Source: an uncultured Saprospiraceae bacterium (lineage in GTDB: Bacteria; Bacteroidota; Bacteroidia; Chitinophagales; Saprospiraceae). From it: a stretch of 18,157 nucleotides of DNA. Positions within the stretch are counted from its first letter, which is position 1. Every line of letters begins with the position of its first letter. Location of the stretch: positions 1 through 18,157 of the forward strand of contig CALGLY010000489.1 of the NCBI GenBank assembly GCA_937959095.1, written 5' to 3'. The position numbers were made by a program, and so were the translations under genes. Positions 7,671 through 13,746 of the stretch are shown piece by piece. The notes under the pieces were generated by a model. It worked only from the letters and a program-made list of their open reading frames with translations, ran no database searches and was not told where the DNA came from.

Positions 7671-8897
7671 CTACTGAAATGCATTAAAACCTGTCACGTC
7701 CATTCCTGTGATAAGGAGGTGAATATCATGTGTTCCTTCGTAAGTCAGTACTGTTTCTAAGTTCATCATGTGACGCATCACTGGGTATTCATTCGTGATT
7801 CCCATACCGCCATGTATTTGTCGTGCTTCGCGCGCTATGTTTAGTGCGATTTGGCAACTATTACGCTTTGCCATCGAGATTTGTGCTGGCGATGCTTTGC
7901 CTTTGTTCGCTAGTGTACCTAGTCGCCACACCAACAATTGTGCCTTGGTGATTTCGGTAATCATTTCCGCTAGTTTCTTCTGGGTTAGCTGAAAACCACC
8001 GATAGGTCTACCGAACTGAACCCGCTGCTGCGAATAGCGCAATGCCGAATCGTAACAATCTAAGGCTGCTCCGATTGCTCCCCAAGCGATGCCGTAGCGT
8101 GCTTTAGAAAGACAAGAAAGCGGCCCACGTAAGCTTGCGATATTTGGCAATACATTTTCTTTTGGAATGCGTACATCCTCGAATACCAATTCGCCTGTGA
8201 TGGAAGCACGAAGCGACCATTTTCCATGTATTTCAGGAGCTGTAAAGCCCTTCATACCTTTCTCTACGATGACTCCGCGAATTTTACCTTCTTCATCTTT
8301 TGCCCACACCACTGCGATGTCTGCTATCGGAGAATTGGTAATCCACATTTTTGCCCCATTCAGGATGTAGCTATCGCCATCGTCCTTTAGGTTGGTAATC
8401 ATACCATTTGGGTTCGAACCATGATCAGGTTCTGTGAGACCAAAACAACCGATGAATTCGCCACTTCCCAATTTTGGCAGATATTTCTTCTTCTGCTCTT
8501 CCGAACCAAATTTATAAATCGGATACATCACCAATGAGCCTTGTACCGATGCCATCGAGCGAATGCCTGAATCACCACGCTCTAGTTCTTGCATGATGAT
8601 ACCATAAGCGATTTCATCCATACCGCCACCGCCATATTCCATTGGTAGGCTTGGCCCGAATGCTCCGATTTCTGCGAGTCCTTTGAAGAGGTGCGTCGGG
8701 CAAGCTGCACGATTAGAATAATCTTCGATGATAGGCGATACTTCTGCTTTCACCCAATCGCGCACGGCTTGGCGCGCCAAGAGGTGATCGTCCTCCAAGA
8801 GTTCATCTATGTTATAATAATCATGTCCTGCGTAGAGGTCTGTCTTATTTTGTACTTTTGGTGCTGTGGTAGCCACTCCATTTTCTAAGTGTGCCAT
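7671..8897 (-). CDS. gcdH: Acyl-CoA dehydrogenase, glutaryl-CoA dehydrogenase type
   Basis: 408 residues, close to the usual 390-400 of the family. It should be an FAD flavoprotein oxidising an acyl-CoA, with glutaryl-CoA to crotonyl-CoA plus CO2 (lysine and tryptophan breakdown) as the most likely reaction. Evidence: the FAD-binding segment GCFGLTEPDHGSNP, then WITNSPIADIAVVWA, then SLRASITGELVFEDVRIP, RYGIAWGAIGA, the helical C-terminal half, and an ending TYEGTHDIHLLITGMDVTGFNAF that matches glutaryl-CoA dehydrogenases closely. The catalytic base is Glu387 in TYEGTHD. Arg113 in GIRSMASVQ fits the arginine that binds the substrate carboxylate in that subfamily. The N-terminus has about 25 extra residues. 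No electron-transfer flavoprotein or other lysine-degradation gene is nearby, so the substrate rests on motif resemblance only. It is divergent from folB across a large palindrome. Confidence 0.87.
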   Translation of the reverse strand: MAHLENGVATTAPKVQNKTDLYAGHDYYNIDELLEDDHLLARQAVRDWVKAEVSPIIEDYSNRAACPTHLFKGLAEIGAFGPSLPMEYGGGGMDEIAYGIIMQELERGDSGIRSMASVQGSLVMYPIYKFGSEEQKKKYLPKLGSGEFIGCFGLTEPDHGSNPNGMITNLKDDGDSYILNGAKMWITNSPIADIAVVWAKDEEGKIRGVIVEKGMKGFTAPEIHGKWSLRASITGELVFEDVRIPKENVLPNIASLRGPLSCLSKARYGIAWGAIGAALDCYDSALRYSQQRVQFGRPIGGFQLTQKKLAEMITEITKAQLLVWRLGTLANKGKASPAQISMAKRNSCQIALNIAREARQIHGGMGITNEYPVMRHMMNLETVLTYEGTHDIHLLITGMDVTGFNAFQ

Positions 8898-8978
8898 ATC
8901 AAAAAGGAATTTATCTGTTAGAGATTTGAATTATGAGTGATAAGATTTGAGTGATTAGTGATGAGTTAAGTAGTGAGA

Positions 8979-8986
8979 CAAAAATA
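8979..8986 (-). promoter_or_regulatory. Possible -7 box for the acyl-CoA dehydrogenase gene
   Basis: TATTTTTG on the minus strand, a perfect TAnnTTTG, 82 bp upstream of the acyl-CoA dehydrogenase ATG. No TTG sits 17-23 nt upstream of it, so only half of the consensus is present. The same box occurs in mirror image at 9113-9120 pointing toward folB. Confidence 0.3.
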
Positions 8987-9112
8987 ATCTAACAACTTCT
9001 TGAATCCTCTTTTTCCCTGACTCTTTGTTGCAAAAATCGTCATTATACACGGCATAGTTCCAATTTTTGCGCCTTGATTCAGGAAAAAATAGAATCCAAT
9101 TAGTTGTCATCT

Positions 9113-9120
9113 TATTTTTG
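9113..9120 (+). promoter_or_regulatory. Possible -7 box toward folB
   Basis: TATTTTTG on the plus strand in the right middle arm of the palindrome, about 180 bp upstream of the folB ATG. It has no TTG at the expected distance. If used, the folB leader would include the right outer arms and the CCTGAAAT hairpin. Confidence 0.22.
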
Positions 9121-9300
9121 TCTCACTACTTATTTATGTGTTATTCCCCTGAAATAGGTTGGTAGTTAAAAAAACTAGCTGTTGAACGAATTTCAGGACA
9201 TGACACTCATAATTCAAATCTCATCACTAATCACTCAAATCTTATCACTCATAATAGCGCAGCGCAAAATTAGCCATTAAACTGTAAATACAAGCAAAAC

Positions 9301-9693
9301 ATGACAACGATTGCACTAGAAGGCATGGAGTTTTATGCCTATCATGGTTTTTATGACGAAGAAACGAAAATTGGAACGACTTTCATTGTGGATATTGAGG
9401 TACGTATGATTTTTTCGAAAGGGGCTTCTTCGGATGCACTAGAAGGGACGGTGAATTATGAAACGATTTACTTTATCTGCAAACAGGAGATGAAAAAGAC
9501 TTCCAAATTGCTGGAGAATGTCGCCTATCGAATTATAGGGCGTTTGAAATCTCAATTTGGACAAATCTCAAGTATGAAAGTATGTATCAAAAAAATGAAT
9601 CCACCACTTGGGGGCAAAGTTCATTCGGCTATTGTGACTATTGATACGAAACAAGGAGGTAAAGGAGATGGACTTATGGGTATGTTTGGCTAG
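9301..9693 (+). CDS. folB: Dihydroneopterin aldolase (FolB)
   Basis: 130 residues; the family usually has about 120. It cleaves 7,8-dihydroneopterin to 6-hydroxymethyl-7,8-dihydropterin and glycolaldehyde in cytoplasmic folate synthesis, normally as an octamer. Seen: the N-terminal strand MTTIALEGMEFYAYHGFYDEE with the AYHG motif and a Glu at 20-21; VNYETIY with Tyr53; LLENVAYRI with Glu72, the pterin-anchoring Glu; and IKKMNPPLGGK with Lys98 as the probable catalytic lysine. The last 12 residues (GGKGDGLMGMFG) are a glycine-rich extension beyond the usual end. No other folate genes are nearby. The start at 9301 has a purine-rich AAGCAAAAC before it but no clear Shine-Dalgarno sequence. Confidence 0.93.
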   Translation: MTTIALEGMEFYAYHGFYDEETKIGTTFIVDIEVRMIFSKGASSDALEGTVNYETIYFICKQEMKKTSKLLENVAYRIIGRLKSQFGQISSMKVCIKKMNPPLGGKVHSAIVTIDTKQGGKGDGLMGMFG

Positions 9694-9708
9694 AAGAGCA
9701 AAAAAAAA

Positions 9709-9733
9709 GGCCGCATCCAGTGTGGTTGCGGCC
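9709..9733. terminator. Hairpin after folB, strong terminator form on the minus strand
   Basis: GGCCGCA (9709-9715) pairs with TGCGGCC (9727-9733) around an 11-nt loop, 16 bp past the folB stop. On the plus strand it is preceded by a run of A and followed by CTTATTA; on the minus strand it is followed by a run of nine T. It can therefore stop minus-strand transcripts coming from the right and may also end folB. Confidence 0.7.
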
Positions 9734-9775
9734 CTTATTACCCCAGTGCTAATTTGTGAACTCATTAATATCTTT

Positions 9776-9808
9776 CTCCTCTGCTATTTCTGTTAAATAA
9801 CAGAGGAG
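9776..9808 (+). terminator. Probable folB terminator
   Basis: CTCCTCTG (9776-9783) pairs with CAGAGGAG (9801-9808), extended inside by TATTT/AAATA, with a 5-nt loop. On the plus strand it is followed by TTTATAATTTTT, a reasonable U-rich tail, about 85 bp after the folB stop. Confidence 0.6.
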
Positions 9809-9860
9809 TTTATAATTTTTGGCTTTTCGGGGTCGTGCTAGAATCGGTTAATGAAAAAAA

Positions 9861-9917
9861 GAGTACGTAAGTCAAAAAAATATAGAGTACGTTATGTATA
9901 AAAAGAGTATAGAGTAC
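9861..9917. repeat. Short direct repeats of GAGTAC
   Basis: GAGTAC at 9861, 9885 and 9912, with GAGTAT at 9905, each in an A-rich surrounding (AAAGAGTACGTA, ATAGAGTACGTT, AAAGAGTATAGA, ATAGAGTACAGC). The spacing is uneven (24, 20 and 7 bp). GTAC is itself palindromic, so these could be protein-binding sites, or only local slippage products. Confidence 0.45.
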
Positions 9918-10027
9918 AGCCAATGAGTCCTTTTTTTTCAGAAAAAAAAGACTAAAAAAAATAGTAAGAGTAGTTTATTTTTAATCGTGTGCTTTATATA
10001 AGTATTCCCTCAAAGAAGGAAAAAAGT

Positions 10028-10047
10028 GGGAGCGTCATCACGCTCCC
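10028..10047 (-). terminator. GC-rich hairpin, terminator form on the minus strand
   Basis: GGGAGCG (10028-10034) pairs with CGCTCCC (10041-10047) with a 6-nt loop. On the minus strand it is followed by ACTTTTTTCC, a typical intrinsic terminator tail. It lies about 390 bp beyond the stop of the big T9SS gene, so if real it either backs up earlier terminators or ends a separate short transcript. Confidence 0.6.
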
Positions 10048-10135
10048 CCGTTACCACAATCGGTTCCTGGTAATATATATAAAGACACTAGCAATCACCT
10101 TGTTGTTAAGATGTGAGATTTTTAGATATGAGACC

Positions 10136-10159
10136 CGCCTGCTCCGCTTGTCGGGCAGG
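10136..10159. repeat. CCTGC/GCAGG hairpin
   Basis: CCTGC-T-CCG, loop CTTGT, CGG-GCAGG at about 10138-10159. It is flanked by a direct repeat of TGTGAGATTT (about 10112 and 10160) and followed by a weaker hairpin GTGTGA..TCACAC (10159-10182). Its core resembles the self-folding CCTGCC-TTTGTC-GGCAG part of the 41-bp arms at 7483 and 7628, suggesting one dispersed repeat family. Confidence 0.5.
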
Positions 10160-10248
10160 TGTGAGATTTCTAATATCACACTATCTCTATTCTACATCTT
10201 CTTGTTCTTTTTTCTTTTCGCCACCGACTTGTGAAATTTTAAAAAAGT

Positions 10249-10273
10249 ACCTTGCCTGCTTTACAGGCAAGGT
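10249..10273 (-). terminator. Perfect 10-bp hairpin terminator
   Basis: ACCTTGCCTG (10249-10258) pairs exactly with CAGGCAAGGT (10264-10273) around a 5-nt loop. On the minus strand the stem is followed by ACTTTTTTAAAATTT, a strong intrinsic terminator form, about 170 bp past the stop of the 10441-13365 gene, which it could end. Confidence 0.7.
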
Positions 10274-10364
10274 CCGAATCTCAACAAGTTATAATCTCAT
10301 GAAAAAGAACGAATTTTACCTAAACTTAAATTTTACGGTCTTTTGGATCAATCTTTTCAAAGGT

Positions 10365-10388
10365 GACCTCCACGCTTTCGTGGAGGTC
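10365..10388. terminator. Perfect 10-bp GC-rich hairpin near the T9SS gene end
   Basis: GACCTCCACG (10365-10374) pairs exactly with CGTGGAGGTC (10379-10388) around a 4-nt loop. On the minus strand it is followed by ACCTTTGAAAAG, a poor U-tract; on the plus strand a T-run comes 14 bp later. Its position 53 bp after the minus-strand stop suggests a 3'-end hairpin of that mRNA. Confidence 0.55.
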
Positions 10389-10418
10389 GTGTTGTAGTAC
10401 TTTTTTATACGTTCATGG

Positions 10419-10439
10419 AATTGGATAGTGTATCCAATT
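10419..10439. repeat. Short hairpin abutting the T9SS gene stop
   Basis: AATTGGATA (10419-10427) pairs exactly with TATCCAATT (10431-10439) around a 3-nt loop, 1 bp after the minus-strand stop codon. It has no T-run on either side, so it is not a terminator by itself. Confidence 0.5.
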
Positions 10440-10440
10440 G

Positions 10441-13365
10441 CTACTTCACGGTCATCTTGCCTGCATTGAGCAATTGCCCATCGACTTGAATCTGGTAGAA
10501 GTACATCCCTGCTGCCAGGGAATTTCTGTGAATCGTAAATCGGTTTCTAGTAAACTGCTCTTGACGAAGGATTTTTCCTGTTACGTCGTAAAGTATAAAG
10601 TTCAATAATTTGCTTTCGTCTGCACCTGTGACTTCTATTGTTGCGAAGTCATTAAAAGGATTCGGTGCTACTTGTACGCTCATGCCTTCTTGTAGTACAT
10701 CTTCTGTACCCGTGAGCATGATGCTTACAAAGTCTTCTAAATTTCCTCCAAGGGTGTGGAACACTTCATTGCTTGTAATCGGCTTCTGATAACCCATGTA
10801 AACGGTAGCATTGTTTGTTATGACTGTGTTGTTGGATATGTTTGGCTGCATAGCTACTCGGAACTTAATAAAGCCCTTTGAACCATTTGCATCCGTACTG
10901 CTACTAGGTAAATCAATATTGTCAAATGTAAATTTCACGATGCCGTCACCATATACATCATAAGTGTATGGATGGCTACTAGCACCTGGAACAAGTGTAC
11001 GCACATCTAAATAAGGAGACAGAATATCACGGATAACAACGCGCTTTACATTTCTCTGTCCCGTATTCTGAAATTGGATGTGGTACGTTAAATCGGTTTG
11101 TGTTGCAATGAAGTGCTCCTCCCCGTAGCCTTTGGGAAAGCCTCTAAGTATAGTTCCGTCGGTATCTTCTACCGACTCTTGTACGTCTTTAGCGACGTTT
11201 GCTCCTTGATCGGCTTCTGGAAACTGTGTTACTTTTCCTATAGAATAGTCTCCATTATTGTTCGTGCCGCATCCTTCTACGGCGATTGTTTCATAGTTGG
11301 TGCCAGGATGTCCATCTGGCTGATTCACGATAATGCGGTAGGTCGTACCATCTGCATCAAAGTTCGCTTGTTTCATTTGCCCTATTGGGAGTTGGTAACC
11401 GCTTTGGAACATCACTAAATCTTCTTGAATAACCGTGAATTGTTCCAAATCTTCCATATCTCCACCACCCACATTTTCAATCGTGAATTTTACTTCATTC
11501 GCAGCCTCGTCGCATTCTCCTTTTGCTATGATGCTTGCTCTACTCCAATCCGGGTTAGGCGTGATACATAGGGAATCAGGATAAATTCTCGCGCCTACTT
11601 GATACGCATTACCTGTTACGTATTGGTCACAATTTTCAATTGCGGGGGTATTTAACTCGAAGCTACCACATTCCCCTATGGCAAGATCTCCGAGATTGAA
11701 ACGATACAAGTTGCCTGATGAGGCTGTTAAAGGAATACTTGCACCTGCATAATCTAGTTTGTTGTCTAAGTCAATAATAATGTAGGCATCGTCGGCCACT
11801 GTTGTTCCTCGGTTGCAATAAGCAACTTCATAGGTCAAGGCATCGCAATGGAATAACCCTGATGATATATCTACTTTTAAGTAGGGACAATTTACTTTTG
11901 CTTGTATTGGAAAGTCTACGCCGCCTAGTGTGTCGTAAGCTATTTGAAACGTTCTATTCTGATCGTCCCAGCATGCCATCCAATAGTCATCATTTTGTGG
12001 AAGTATCGTTATTTGATATGCTCCTGTATCTACTGATACTGCATAATTTCCTTCCGCATCGGTCACATCATAGAAAACCTTGTCCTCGCCTTCTATTTTT
12101 ACTAGCCATTCGTCTAGTAATACATCGTCACCATCATGTATACAATTTCTGTCTTGGTCATAATATACTTGCCCTTGAATATTGTTAGTGTAAGTATCGC
12201 CATTAGCATTTGTTTTCATTAAAAACATTTCCAATACTAAGGCGAAATTGTCGAGTGACTGATATCCTGATAGTATATAGCCACCATCCATAGTAGGCAC
12301 GATAGAGTATGGTGCTTCCAATTTCCCTGGCTTCCCTAGTTGCTTCGTCCACAATTCATTACCAGCTCCATCTACCTTTATCATCAATACGTCAATGTCA
12401 ATTCCAGTCGCTGTAGTTGTTCCTCCGGTCACTAGGATGTTTTCATCCAAATCTAGTACCATTGCACTACATACGTCTTCGAGTTCTGTTCCGTAGATAT
12501 TTTCCCAAATTTCTATTCCGTTACTATCGAGGCGTAGGAGGTAAAAGTCTTTTATATCTTTAGTACCCGCTACTACAATGTCTCCATTCGATAATACTTC
12601 TATATCTACTGCGTCTTCATAGCTTATAATTCTGCCATAGGCATTACTCCAGTCAATATTTCCTTCGGTGTCAATTTGTAAAACATAAGCATCTTGCTGC
12701 GTACTTGAAGTTTTAATAGAACCTGCTATCACATAACCTCCATCTGTTCGTGCTACTGCTCGTGCTTCTTCTTTGTCGTTAGATCCATAGCTTTTAGACC
12801 ATTGTTCGTTTCCGTTTTCGTCAATCTTTACTACATAGATATCTGTGTTTTCATTGCTTTCATTACTATAGCTTCGGGTGCGTCCTACCATCAGGTAGCC
12901 ACCGTCGGGTGTTTCTATTATATCATAGATAGCATCTTCTCGCTCTCCTCCATACTTCTTCGTCCATTGCAGTACGCCATCTGGTCCTATCTTCATCAGG
13001 TAGGCATCAGAAGAAGTAGAGAATCTATCTTGTACTGCTCCTGCTATCAGTATGCTATTGTCAGCCGTTTCGATGGCAGCGTAAGCATACTCTATAAATT
13101 CTTCGTCATAATAATTTGTCCAAACTTCCTTGCCATCCACATCTAAGCGAATAACATAGATGTCATAGTCGCCATTGTCGCCAAAAGATTGACTATATCC
13201 CACTTGAACGAAACCTTCGTTTGCAGTTTGTAATACCGCAGTACCATAATCTTCTGCATTACCTCCAAAAGTATATTCCCAGCCCTGTGCTTGAGCAGAT
13301 TGAGTGAAGCAAATCATTATTGCTGCTACGATGAGGATGTGGTATGGAAGTAAATTTTTAATCAT
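10441..13365 (-). CDS. Large secreted protein: seven-repeat propeller, SdrD-like B domain, T9SS tail
   Basis: 974 residues from the ATG at 13365. The frame stays open 63 codons upstream, but only this Met starts a signal peptide (MIKNLLPYHILIVAAIMICF..QAQ, 1-27). Residues 28-390 hold seven repeats of 48-55 residues, each starting W-x-x-x-[YF]-G (Trp at 29, 82, 134, 189, 239, 287, 339) and containing GG[YF]xxxG and D-x-[YF]-x-x-[KR]-[IL]-D, which suggests a seven-bladed beta-propeller. About 396-480 is an SdrD-like B / carboxypeptidase-regulatory-like domain with the acidic calcium-type loop DQDRNCIHDGDD. About 490-700 has beta-sandwich, CARDB-like features. About 735-870 (HIQFQNTGQRNVKRVVIRD..) is a DUF11/DUF7619-like domain. 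From 895 on is a type A sorting domain (VAPNPF.., LYDVTGKIL, LAAGMYFYQI). It is probably exported through T9SS and anchored or released at the surface; its binding partner is unknown. Confidence 0.9.
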   Translation of the reverse strand: MIKNLLPYHILIVAAIMICFTQSAQAQGWEYTFGGNAEDYGTAVLQTANEGFVQVGYSQSFGDNGDYDIYVIRLDVDGKEVWTNYYDEEFIEYAYAAIETADNSILIAGAVQDRFSTSSDAYLMKIGPDGVLQWTKKYGGEREDAIYDIIETPDGGYLMVGRTRSYSNESNENTDIYVVKIDENGNEQWSKSYGSNDKEEARAVARTDGGYVIAGSIKTSSTQQDAYVLQIDTEGNIDWSNAYGRIISYEDAVDIEVLSNGDIVVAGTKDIKDFYLLRLDSNGIEIWENIYGTELEDVCSAMVLDLDENILVTGGTTTATGIDIDVLMIKVDGAGNELWTKQLGKPGKLEAPYSIVPTMDGGYILSGYQSLDNFALVLEMFLMKTNANGDTYTNNIQGQVYYDQDRNCIHDGDDVLLDEWLVKIEGEDKVFYDVTDAEGNYAVSVDTGAYQITILPQNDDYWMACWDDQNRTFQIAYDTLGGVDFPIQAKVNCPYLKVDISSGLFHCDALTYEVAYCNRGTTVADDAYIIIDLDNKLDYAGASIPLTASSGNLYRFNLGDLAIGECGSFELNTPAIENCDQYVTGNAYQVGARIYPDSLCITPNPDWSRASIIAKGECDEAANEVKFTIENVGGGDMEDLEQFTVIQEDLVMFQSGYQLPIGQMKQANFDADGTTYRIIVNQPDGHPGTNYETIAVEGCGTNNNGDYSIGKVTQFPEADQGANVAKDVQESVEDTDGTILRGFPKGYGEEHFIATQTDLTYHIQFQNTGQRNVKRVVIRDILSPYLDVRTLVPGASSHPYTYDVYGDGIVKFTFDNIDLPSSSTDANGSKGFIKFRVAMQPNISNNTVITNNATVYMGYQKPITSNEVFHTLGGNLEDFVSIMLTGTEDVLQEGMSVQVAPNPFNDFATIEVTGADESKLLNFILYDVTGKILRQEQFTRNRFTIHRNSLAAGMYFYQIQVDGQLLNAGKMTVK

Positions 13366-13746
13366 GTTGATGCTAGTATTCGTTCTCTTTTTAAATCTTA
13401 ATTTGTTTCTACAAACGTTATTTCCTTTTGACAACACAAATATGGAGTGAAAATGAAGGGAAAAAAAAGACAAAAATTCAAATTTGTTGAACAAGTTGTT
13501 CGTTTTTACGTACATAGCATGAGATGTTTTACAGTTTAAAATATTGAAATACAATATTTTACATTAAAAATTATTTTTTATTTTGTTGAACACATTATTT
13601 TTATTTACTATCCTTTTAATCGAAAAAAAAGCTAAAAAAGAAGTTGTACCATTAAAATCTAACTGAAAATGGGTACTTTTTAGATAATACTTTTATGATA
13701 TATCAATGATTTCATCAGTAAAAGACGTGCTTCAGCACTTAGAAAT
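13366..13746. other. Divergent intergenic region, 381 bp
   Basis: Very AT-rich gap holding the starts of the T9SS protein (minus) and the 469-residue protein (plus). No gene is seen. TTTGTTGAACA occurs at about 13483 within the perfect dyad GAACAA-G-TTGTTC (13489-13501), and TTTGTTGAACA again at about 13582; these repeats are possible regulator sites. GTACCATT and AATGGGTAC at about 13646-13677 form an imperfect pair. A small hairpin GTGC-TTCA-GCAC lies just before the plus-strand start. Confidence 0.5.
13412..13440 (-). promoter_or_regulatory. Candidate promoter for the large T9SS protein
   Basis: On the minus strand, TTTG at 13440-13437, then 17 nt, then AACGTTTG at 13419-13412, close to TTG-N-TAnnTTTG. 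The predicted transcript would begin near 13405 and have a leader of about 40 nt. Consensus match only. Confidence 0.33.

Larger units (their letters stand above)
8921..9255. repeat. Large composite palindrome between acyl-CoA dehydrogenase and folB genes
   Basis: This fills most of the 403-bp divergent gap, which has no gene. Outer perfect arms: 8930-8965 with 9220-9255 (36 bp). A second 19-bp pair, 8921-8939 with 9204-9222, overlaps the first in shifted order. Middle arms: 8967-8987 with 9112-9132 (21 bp). Inner, imperfect: about 8992-9020 with 9076-9106 (ACAACT..TTTTTCC against GGAAAAA..AGTTGT). The core pairs GCAAAAAT with ATTTTTGC. The right half has its own hairpin, CCTGAAAT (9148-9155) with ATTTCAGG (9190-9197). 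The outer arms consist of repeated words of the type TCACTCAAATCT and TCACTCATAAT. The middle arms each contain TATTTTTG, a -7-like box, pointing outward toward both genes. It looks like a decayed palindromic element or a natural leader region; promoters for both genes should be here. Confidence 0.85.
9694..10440. other. 747-bp gene-free gap with a row of hairpins
   Basis: This lies between the convergent folB and T9SS protein genes. The open frames through it (for example 9989-10397) are short, lack family features and run through hairpins, so I call no gene. Hairpins occur at 9709-9733, 9776-9808, about 9926-9953, 10028-10047, 10136-10159, 10159-10182, 10249-10273, 10365-10388 and 10419-10439. 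Three of them are followed by a T-run on the minus strand. The left third also has repeated GAGTAC words. Whether this is stacked terminators, small RNA genes or repeat debris is open. Confidence 0.75.

Noticed and set aside
8408..8430. TTCGAACC-like stretch resembling a tRNA T-loop
   Set aside because: It lies inside the acyl-CoA dehydrogenase coding frame and has no acceptor or anticodon arms around it.
5103..10273. Possible CRISPR array or integron attC row in the palindromic gaps
   Set aside because: The repeats are inverted and differ from one another, without equal spacers, cas or integrase genes, or attC end motifs.
9989..10397. Two overlapping plus-strand frames of 81 and 94 residues in the folB-T9SS gap
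   Set aside because: They run through several GC-rich hairpins, overlap each other, have odd composition (runs of Phe and Ser) and no ribosome-binding context.
11098..13146. Several plus-strand frames of 106-128 residues
   Set aside because: Antisense shadows of the large T9SS protein, whose repeats and domains prove the minus-strand frame.
13366..13554. 63-codon N-terminal extension of the large T9SS protein
   Set aside because: The extension has no signal peptide at its own start; the internal ATG at 13365 opens a standard one.
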